The position numbers and the translations under genes were made by a program. Source: Poa pratensis (taxonomy: Eukaryota; Streptophyta; Magnoliopsida; Poales; Poaceae). From it: a stretch of 64,000 bases of DNA. Every line of letters starts with the position of its first letter. Position 1 is the first letter of the stretch. The stretch covers positions 35,842,063 to 35,906,062 of the forward strand of contig CAMZMU010000059.1 of assembly GCA_947311845.1 (NCBI GenBank), in the 5' to 3' direction. The notes under the pieces were generated by a model. The model searched no databases. It was not told the DNA's origin and saw only the letters and a list, made by a program, of their open reading frames with translations. Positions 56,201-64,000 of this stretch are shown here, in pieces.

Positions 56201-56746
56201 AAGTCGATATGACTAGGAGTCAGTTATAATTGAGAGATCTACACAAATTTACTACATTTCTTGATGTTTAGTTGGTCTAGGTGTTTACAAGGATAAATTG
56301 TTTCATTGAAAAAAAGTTTTCTATTCTCAATGTCATCTTTGGGTTCACCTAGAATTATTAATTGGACAAAAACATATAAAAATGCGTAACTTTATATTTA
56401 ATACCAATGACAAAGATCATAATGTTTCAAGATCACAACAAAAGTAGCAACGACCTGGCGGTCTTAACTTTAATTATGCTAATTGATTCAACATGATGTT
56501 AAACAATAACAAAATCAATAACTTTATTACTAATAATTAATTCACAAATTTTAAATGCATTCCATGAATGTGATATTCTGTTGTTCATAACATTTTAGTG
56601 TCTATAGTTTCCTACCACATCTCAGAAAAATATACTTAACTTTTGTTCGTCACTTCAGTACTACAATAAGGAGTTGCCCTCACATTTGCGAGGGCCACCC
56701 TGCTAGTTTAAGGAATAGCAAAAACCGTGTTACATGCTGGTTTGTA

Positions 56747-56902
56747 CTCCCTCCGTTACTAAATTTAAAACGTTTTAGCTTTTTTCTGAATCACATGTAT
56801 GTAGAGTTCTAAACGCGTTTTACTGTGTTGATTCACTCATTTCGGTCCATGTGTAGTGTGCATTAAAATGCCAAAACATTTTATAATTTGGAATAGAGAG
56901 AG
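56747..56902. mobile_element. Stowaway MITE
   Basis: It is flanked by TA (56745-56746 and 56903-56904). It starts CTCCCTCCGTTACTAAATTT and ends AATTTGGAATAGAGAGAG, imperfect inverted ends. Only copy 2 has it. Confidence 0.8.
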
Positions 56903-57040
56903 TAGTTTGTACGTGTTACTTCGTTTTGTTTAACTGAAGAGGGGTGCTCCTTCTCATTTCTCAACAATAAAGAAAGATTTGGTTAACCGAGGAACGTATT
57001 TACCCCTTTCGGTCTATACCACTTTTGGCCTTTCGAACTT

Positions 57041-57215
57041 CCGTCGACAGCGAGGCGTCCGTGGTGACTTCGTCAATCTCAAAACTCGACCCGCCGACTC
57101 AGTCTCTCGGAGGTGTTCATAGGGGTAGGATGTGCGTGCATGCGTTCATAGGGGTGAGTGTGTGCGCGTGTATATGAGCGCTTGCGTTGTGTTGTACTGT
57201 GTTTCGCAAAAAAAA
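57041..57215 (+). mobile_element. SINE-like retroposon, 175 bases
   Basis: It is flanked by AACTT (57036-57040 and 57216-57220). It contains GTTCATAGGGGT twice (57114 and 57145), GTGTATATGAGCGC and an A-run end. Copy 1 at 42238 lacks it. The sequence reminds me of the Au SINE tail of grasses, but I could not verify this and no Pol III boxes were confirmed; a truncated LINE is the alternative. Confidence 0.55.
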
Positions 57216-58238
57216 AACTTACGCCTTGAACAGCGGTAGATAAATCCGTTCGGTTCCGTTGGTCCACCGTCACCACCCATGAATCTATCCATCCTCGAGG
57301 CGCAGGTCAGATCGGTTGATCAGACAAAACCACATCTATTCCATTATGCAGAGTGGTCAGACGAAGCAGCTACGTCCTACTTTCGCATCAGACATGCACT
57401 CACGGCTTGCAAGTAGTCCACCTGACCAGCTAGCGCAGCCTCAGCTCTATACCCTTCCTCATGATATCCAACAGCAGCACACAGACTCACGCATCTCATC
57501 ATCATCCGACAAGGTATAACCAACGCAACGACCCGTCCAATCACATCGCACAACCACCTTGTACGGCGCGGTCGAGTGTCAATGTGGGCGCCGCCGTGAC
57601 TCCGTCGACATTGGCAAACTGGGTGCAGGTTTGCTAGTGCTAGTGGAGGAGAACTGGAGCAGAGAAGGATATCAGTTTTGCTAGATCCTACTTGAGCCGC
57701 CGCCTGCAGTTGCACGCACGAACAGAGCAAGTAGACCGATTAGGCTGTGCGTAAAGGACCCTGGCCGATAGTGCGATGCTGGCTAAGACATGGCGCTTTT
57801 GCTTTCGCTCCCACAGCTAGGCCGCACTCCGCCCAGATGCATTCAGCTAACCTTGATCGGCAGGGCAGGCAATCCCCTTTGCTCCTTTCCCTCTCACGAC
57901 GGTCGACCGCTCGCCCTTGAGCTAAACGTCGAGAACTATATTTTAGGTCGATCGCATGCACTGCACTTCGGTGATCATCAGACAAAAGCTAGCCAGCTGA
58001 CGACGACAGAGAGCACGAAATGCTTGCAGGGATAACACAGCTACTCATCCCCAGGATATTTTCAGCATGATGATGATGGTTCGAGAGAGATTAGGGCACA
58101 CGGTTTTTGGCTTTTGATCCTTCCCTTTTCTTTTCAGCTAGCTAACTAGCTTCAGAAATCGCTGTGACGTCCGAACCTGTCTCTGTTGTGCGTTGATAAT
58201 TTATTAACAGGCAAGTGATCGGATTGGAAAAAGATGTT

Positions 58239-58818
58239 TTTTTTTGCGAAGTGAGGATACATCAGCCGAGCATCTTACAGATAAACCCAGAAACAAAGGA
58301 AATTACAAGTAGGTCCTTCTGAGCTCCAGCGTCTTCGTCGTCGCGCAGCACGTTCTGCCGGCGAAACCTGCCACCTTCTCCTCCACTTGACCTTTGACTG
58401 GGAGGAGCCCTCCGGCGAACAGGAAGGCGACATCACTCGGCACCGAAGCGCCTCCATCCCGCACCACGACCGACGCCAACTCGGTCAACGCCAACCCCAC
58501 GGAGATCTTCAAGAACCGGCACCGCCCGCACGGACTCCGGCTTGAGGGAAAGCACGACGCCCGTCGGACAGAGGAGTGGACCACCGCCAACAAAACCAAA
58601 CCCGACCACGCCGCCACCACCACAGCGCCGCCGGCACACCACCCACGCACACCTAGGCTATATACACGCCGGGATCCATTGATTCCCCGTCCTCCCACCG
58701 CCGGAGCGGCCGCCGGAGGGCGGGGAATCCGATGAATCGCCGGCAGCGAGCTGGTCGCACGGGTTCGCCTCAAAAATCGCCTCCTTTCACTGTAGTAGGG
58801 GAAAGGATAAGAGGTCCA
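58239..58818 (-). mobile_element. 5'-truncated LINE/retroposon, present only in copy 2
   Basis: GGATTGGAAAAAGATGTT flanks it (58221-58238 and 58819-58836). Copy 3 shows the empty site at 63330-63347 with a single such sequence. The T run at the left edge marks a poly(A) end on the minus strand. A minus-strand frame (58845-58303) is open but has no domain that I recognise. Confidence 0.85.
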
Positions 58819-58884
58819 GGATTGGAAAAAGATGTTGATATACATGCCTAATGATATACTACATGATCAAGCACTACACTACTA

Positions 58885-58996
58885 CTTTCTCCGTTTTAAA
58901 ATAGATGACTTTCATTTGTCTACGTAGACATCTTTTAGTATATACATACATCCATATGTGGATATATGGAAGTCAAATAATTTGGAACGGAGGGAG
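58885..58996. mobile_element. Stowaway MITE, shared by copies 2 and 3
   Basis: It is flanked by TA (58883-58884 and 58997-58998). It begins CTTTCTCCGTTTTAAAATAG and ends TTGGAACGGAGGGAG. The same element lies at 63396-63505, so it was inserted before copies 2 and 3 split. Confidence 0.8.
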
Positions 58997-59421
58997 TAGT
59001 CAAGTCGGTCAACCGGCGGGGTTCCATGTAACTGTAAGGGTGCTCTTTTTTTTTATCCCAGGCTTATCTCGAGCTCAAAGGGAGCGTGCAAGTATATATA
59101 GACATATAAGTAGTTGGCTTGATTGCAAATGCTCAAAGGGTGTATTGCACGTAACGTGGCACCTTAATTTGTTTTCCGTGTGTAGTGTGCTGAGAAGGGA
59201 GTGGAGCCGAAGTGGGCAGTTTACGTGCTCTCCGTGGTAAAGCTTGCCGTGTCCGGTGCTATTTATGATCTGAGTGTGTACAGCTTTGGTTAATCGGAAA
59301 CTCGGGGTAGTGATCCGCGTTGATCGGTTCCATCGTGGGAAGTTAAATTGCCAGAAATGTGTAGTACTTATCTGTACACGCTTATATTGTTATCCGTAGG
59401 AATTTTCGTACTAGCAAAGTC

Positions 59422-59775
59422 ATTTTTTTGCAAAAAACCTTTCCAATCAATTAATCAGCTGTCAAGATAGAACAGAAAAGAAGTAACAAAAATTACATCC
59501 AAATCTGTAGCGACGATTACAATCATTGGAGCGAGCCGAAGGCGCCGCTGTCATCGCCCCTCCATCAGTGGAGTCGAGCCAGCCTTATTGTAGTAGACAG
59601 TCGGGAAGTCGTCCACCAAAGACATCCACTGACTGAATCCCGTGAGATCCGCCGGAAACATCTCCACACGCCCTCCGACAACGCTAGACGCGCCGCCGGA
59701 ACGGAGGCTAGGCGGGGAGAACCTTATTCCATCTTTAAGTAGCCGCCGCTGCGTCGTCTTCTTAAGTAGTAGGAC
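59422..59775 (-). mobile_element. 5'-truncated LINE, shared by copies 2 and 3
   Basis: ACTAGCAAAGTC flanks it (59410-59421 and 59776-59787). The T run at 59423 marks the 3' end on the minus strand. Copy 1 has the uninterrupted counterpart (GTAGCAGAGTC) near 47408, and copy 3 has the same LINE starting at about 63934. The 354 bases code no recognisable domain. Confidence 0.8.
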
Positions 59776-59879
59776 ACTAGCAAAGTCTTTGACTGTTGAG
59801 TCAAATGTACGTGCAGAGCATCCGATCAGAATCAGACCGGTCAATCGATGTTGATCCAAACCATCCGATCACTAAAACC

Positions 59880-62690
59880 ACACATGTCAATCACAAAATC
59901 CAAAATCACAATCTCTAGAACCATGGTTCTTTATATTTACTTGTAAACAATTGCTTCTGCTTCCTTGTCACCACACGGTATCTACAAGAACTTTTTCGAA
60001 AGCATTTGAGTTTGCTTCCTTGTGTACAACAAATTGCGTTTACATCCTTGTCTAAAATCAGGGAATTTTAAATCGCTAAAATCATGGAAAACGACCTAGA
60101 GCCGGGTTGCCCACCGCGTCGTCACAACCTGTCATATGAACAAAAATATACACCCATTTATGGAGGTTCATTGCTTGTGTCGATAATGCCATTTACATAT
60201 AGATGTAAAAACCGAAAATGAGACGATATGGCCAAAGTGAAGACTGGAGAAATAACATGAAATATTAGTTTACATGATGCTAACACATAGACAAATAGTT
60301 TGCAGTATATGCATAACCTACATGATATCATTAGTGTTATTATGTAAATAAAGTTGAGACGTTGTTGCACGAACAACTGGATGCATGGCCAGGAGTTATA
60401 TCAAGCAATTGTCGTAGTCAAAAGCCAACACAGAAATTGTCTCGAAAGTTAGATATGTAGCTCCCTCATCATGTTCTTGTAGCCTAAATATATTTTCACA
60501 CTTCCATCATTTAGTTTTTCATGGAAATAAAATAGGCTATTATTTTTCAGTTTGGACCTACAAATAACAGGGAATAGTCCACTAAGTATTTTTATGCAGA
60601 TAACATGGGGAAAAAAACGAAATCCTTGAGTTTTATAGGAAAAGCAAGGTTTTGCGTTGACAGCGATACAAAATCATGGAAATTTGACAAATGTAATAAA
60701 TGGAATAACATACAAAGGAAAATGCATGAACGATCACTTATTGGACCTTGAAAACAGTACAATCTTTTTTTTTCATTTACCTCCATGCGAGCAGAGTGAG
60801 CTCTTGTCATCTATCTATTCTTGTTGAATCTGACTCATCCACGGCCTCCTGCTCTTCAGTCTGAAAACGTGAACACTCTTTACAACTTCCATTCATCTGT
60901 ATCCTCCCAAAAAACTGTGTACTTCCCTAGAACATTCAGATCACATTACCTGGTCAAAATGCAGAACAATGTGATAATGAAAGCTCAAATGGACAAGTTC
61001 CAGAAGGAAAAATGTTAAGATGGTGCAATCTATGATGCCCAATTCAGGTGTAGGCATATTTCATAATCAGATAGGGAGTGGGAGAACCTCACCATGGCGT
61101 CTTGACACCTGCAGTCACTCCCCAAGCTAAGCATGTGTTCTTCATCGCTATGCTCACGCCTGTTGCATCACACCAAGGTCCTCATCTCTGGCGCACCAAG
61201 ACTTTATGCGAACCAAAACTCAGTCAACACAGGATTGGGGAAAATGTCCAAGTTATAGAAAATTTATTGGCATAAGAAGAACTTTGATTATCGCTGCAAT
61301 AGAAACGTAGAAGTATCTGCCGCAATCCAAATGATTCCAAGTTTCGTGTTCATTTGTTGAAACTATAACTGAATATTTTGTACAATCTTAGTTAAACACA
61401 TCATGTTTGTAAATAGATTGCTGCTTAGTTCAACAACATGCACTTAAGAAAATACTGATGAAGATAGACAATACATTGATGCGACATGTTTTGAATTATT
61501 AATCAGCAAATGGGCTAAATTACTGACAGTCTTCTTTTTTTTAAATGAAAGCTAGGGAAAAATAGGAGACATACAATGGCCCTAAATCAAATATTCAATA
61601 ATTCTAAGGTAAGCATAATACAGTACTTTTTTGCTATCTGAGATGCAGAAGCAACCCTACCGATTCTTAACACAAAATATTATAACTATTTTTCCATAGC
61701 AATGTATTGAATCCAAAACACACACTCATACATTATTCAAATATCATAGGTATACACTGAAATCTCAAATATACAGAAGATATTGAACACAACGGAAAAA
61801 AAACAGCGCTCCATTCGAGGAGACTACATGATCAGAGTATAAACCATCGAGGATCATAAATATAACCCACCTTAGATATTAGCACTTAGTCTATGTGATT
61901 CTCTATCACTAATATACGGGCACAAGCTTGAGGAGGGGATCAAACCACCTATTGGTAACATGTAGCCTATTGATCACTAATATACGGCCGCCATGATGCT
62001 CTCTTGCATGTCCGAGCCGATCCCCTCCGCACACACCCAGGCTTCAAAAGTCTCACCTTCAGGCTATAGCAAATGTTCCACTGAAAGACATGTTCCGAAA
62101 GTAATGTTCCACTGAAAGTAATGTTCCAATAGGTCCATATCAGAATTTTAATTCTATACCATGACAATCACAGCAGTAGGAAATAAGAGGTCTAAGTTTG
62201 ACCAGCGTCCACAAAAACACATGAAGTAGAAGCAATCAATTGCATGAATTTTGCTTCAACCATACTCTACTGAGAACAGTAACTAATGAGCTAGGAAATT
62301 CCCTTGCTACACCAACTACAAACTTATTAGCAGCGGCAAACATTCTCATAAATAAATAAATGATTCAGTCAGGGTTGATACAAACTGAAAAATTCTAAGG
62401 AATGCTCACTTTTCATCACCTGAACTAAAAACATACATGTACACGCCAGGTAAGGGCATAAGAACTAAGCCAGTAGAACAATTAGTGTCATGGTTACTTT
62501 AGCTTGACTAAGTTTCTTTCGTTCGGACGAACAATAAAAGTGAGGGCCCAAAGGGTCTCTTGGATAACTCAAAATAAGCACTGTAATAAGGAGGTACAAC
62601 AGGAATCAACATGAGCTACAGTCATGGTACAAAGGCAAAACACACTTTCAGCTTTTCCAATTCAATTAGAACAACCTGCAAGGCACAGGT
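59880..62690. other. No gene seen
   Basis: This 2.8 kb stretch between copies 2 and 3 is AT-rich with only short frames. Two copies of TCACTAATATACGG lie at 61907 and 61975, and GTTCCACTGAAAG is repeated at 62073-62120. No domain, RNA gene or full transposon was found. Confidence 0.5.
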
Positions 62691-63395
62691 TCAGAGCAGG
62701 TTTGCTAGTGGAGGAGAACTGGAGCGGAGGATATACACTTTAGCTAGATGCTACTTGCGCCGCCGCTGCAGTTGCACGCACGAACAGAGCAAGTAGACCG
62801 ATTAGGCTGTGCGTAAAGGACCCTGGCCGATAGTGCGATGCTGGCTAAGACATGGCGCTTTTGCTTTCGCTCCCACAGCTAGGCCGCACTCCGCCCAGAT
62901 GCATTCAGCTAACCTTGATCGGCAGGGCAGGCAATCCCCTTTGCTCCTTTCCCTCTCACTACGGTCGACCGCTGGCCCTTTAGCTAAACGTCGAGAACTG
63001 TGTTTTAGGTCGATCGCTTGATCGATGAGCAGTTCAGCAATGCACTGGCACTTCGGTGATCGTCCGAGAAAAGCTAGCCAGCTGACGAGAGAGAGCACGA
63101 AACGCTTGCAGAGATAACACAACTACTTAATTACACTAGCGTTTCTTCTTCATGGATCCCCAGGATATTTTCAGCATGATGATGATGGTTCGAGAGAGAT
63201 TAGGGCACACGGTTTTTGGCTTTTGATCCTTCCCTTTACTTTTCAGCTAGCTAACTAGCTCCAGAAATCGCTGTGACGTCCGAACCTGTCTCTGTTGTGC
63301 GTTGATAATTTATTAGCAGGCAAGTGATCGGATTGGAAAAAGATGTTGATATACATGGCTAATGCTATACTACATGATCAAGCACTACACTACTA

Positions 63396-63505
63396 CTTCC
63401 TCCGTTTTAAAATAGATGACTTTCATTTGTCTGTAGACATCTTTTAGTGTGTACATACATCCATATGTGAATATATGGAAGTCAAATAATTTGGAACGGA
63501 GAGAG
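63396..63505. mobile_element. Stowaway MITE (copy 3 counterpart of 58885)
   Basis: TA flanks (63394-63395 and 63506-63507). The ends are CTTCCTCCGTTTTAAAATAG and GGAACGGAGAGAG. It differs from the copy at 58885 by a few bases. Confidence 0.8.
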
Positions 63506-63933
63506 TAGTCAAGTCCACCGACCGGCGGGGTTCCATGTAACTGTAAGGGTGCTCTTTTTTTTTTTTATCCTAGGCTTATCTCGAGCTCAAAGGGAGCGTG
63601 CAAGTATATATAGACCTATAAGTAGTTGGCTCGATTGCAAATGCTCAAAGGGTGTATTGCACGTAACGTGGCACCTTAATTTATTTTCCGTGTGTAGTGT
63701 GCTGAGAAGGGAGTGGGGCCGAAGTGGGCAGTTTACGTGCTCTCCGTGGTAAAGTTTGCCGTGTCCGGTGCTCTTTATGATCGGAGTGTGTACAGCTTTG
63801 GTTAATCGGAAACTCGGGGTAGTGATCCGCGTTGATCGGTTCCATCGTGGGAACTTAAATTGCCAGAAATGTGTAGTACTTATCTGTACACGCTTATATT
63901 GATATCCGTAGGAATTTTCGTACTAGCAAAGTC

Positions 63934-64000
63934 CTTTTTTTGCGAAAAACCTTCCAATCAATTAATCACCTGTCAAGGTAGTACAGAAAAGAAGTAACAA
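63934..64000 (-). mobile_element. LINE fragment continuing past the window (copy 3)
   Basis: After ACTAGCAAAGTC a T run begins and the sequence follows 59422-59492 to the last base. It is the same insertion as in copy 2, cut by the window edge. Confidence 0.75.

Larger units (their letters stand above)
50825..56706 (+). mobile_element. Outer Helitron carrying a second Helitron
   Basis: It lies between A (50824) and T (56707). The 5' end is TCTATTCTATTATATACTAAA. The 3' end is the hairpin GCCCTCACATTTGCGAGGGC followed by CACCCTGCTAG. Without the inner element it is about 2.4 kb. No Rep/helicase gene is present, so it is non-autonomous. The part 54923-56650 is AT-rich and non-coding. Confidence 0.7.
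49947..59800 (+). repeat. Segmental duplication, copy 2 (with insertions)
   Basis: Matching pieces are 49947-50824, 56930-58238, 58837-59421 and 59776-59800, separated by a Helitron pair, MITEs, a SINE-like unit and two LINEs. From 57626 (GCAGGTTTGCTAGTG) on, it also matches copy 3 from 62697 with only scattered differences once the 58239 insertion is set aside. Copies 2 and 3 are thus closer to each other than to copy 1. Confidence 0.75.
62697..64000 (+). repeat. Segmental duplication, copy 3 (runs off the window)
   Basis: It starts at GCAGGTTTGCTAGTG, the same point as 57626 in copy 2, and follows copy 2 to the window end. It lacks the 580-base retroposon. It has a slightly longer text at 63018-63050 (GATCGATGAGCAGTTCAGC) that copy 1 also has, so copy 2 lost it. 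Confidence 0.85.

Noticed and set aside
58303..58845. 180-residue minus-strand frame as a host gene
   Set aside because: The copy 3 empty site shows that the frame spans a retroposon insertion border; no domain.

Overview
The window is a gene-poor, transposon-rich stretch of a large grass genome, most likely a member of the Triticeae (wheat, Aegilops or barley relatives). The evidence is the class of repeats (nested Gypsy LTR elements with five-base target duplications, Stowaway MITEs with CTCCCTCCG ends, Helitrons, truncated LINEs) and plant-type genes with short GT-AG introns. Only three host genes can be supported: a tRNA-Gly(GCC), a two-exon PEBP-family protein gene and an ATL-type RING-H2 ubiquitin ligase gene.

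Region 1-35 kb is one nest of elements that can be unpicked from target duplications. An AT-rich element with inverted ends and internal ~350-base repeats (1-1108 and 34012-35050) was hit by an LTR-like unit without internal domain (1109-34011, duplication ACAAT). Into that went Gypsy element A (2224-32957, minus strand, duplication CCGCC), a Tat-type element with gag, protease, RT, RNase H and integrase on the minus strand and a spliced antisense gene (aORF) on the plus strand. The upstream LTR of A then took two more elements: B (18497-25510, duplication AGGAC), a small element coding only a gag-protease protein, and C (25946-32927, duplication GTAGG), a second Tat-type element that lost most of pol but kept a long antisense gene. 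A 13-base N gap at 13288-13300 separates two near-identical 3361-base segments of A. This looks like two overlapping contig ends that were not merged.

Region 35-41 kb holds Stowaway MITEs, the tRNA gene, the PEBP gene, and LINE and retroposon remnants nested in each other.

Region 41-64 kb is a local triplication. Copy 1 (about 41.3-47.5 kb) lies just upstream of the ATL RING gene (48153-48746). Copy 2 is about 49.9-59.8 kb. Copy 3 starts at about 62.7 kb and runs out of the window. Each copy carries its own insertions: a retroposon and a LINE with a Helitron in copy 1, and a Helitron inside a Helitron, MITEs, a SINE-like unit and LINEs in copy 2. The other copies supply the matching empty sites, so the order of events can be read directly. 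Family names for elements are avoided where I could not verify them. Divergence statements are by eye.
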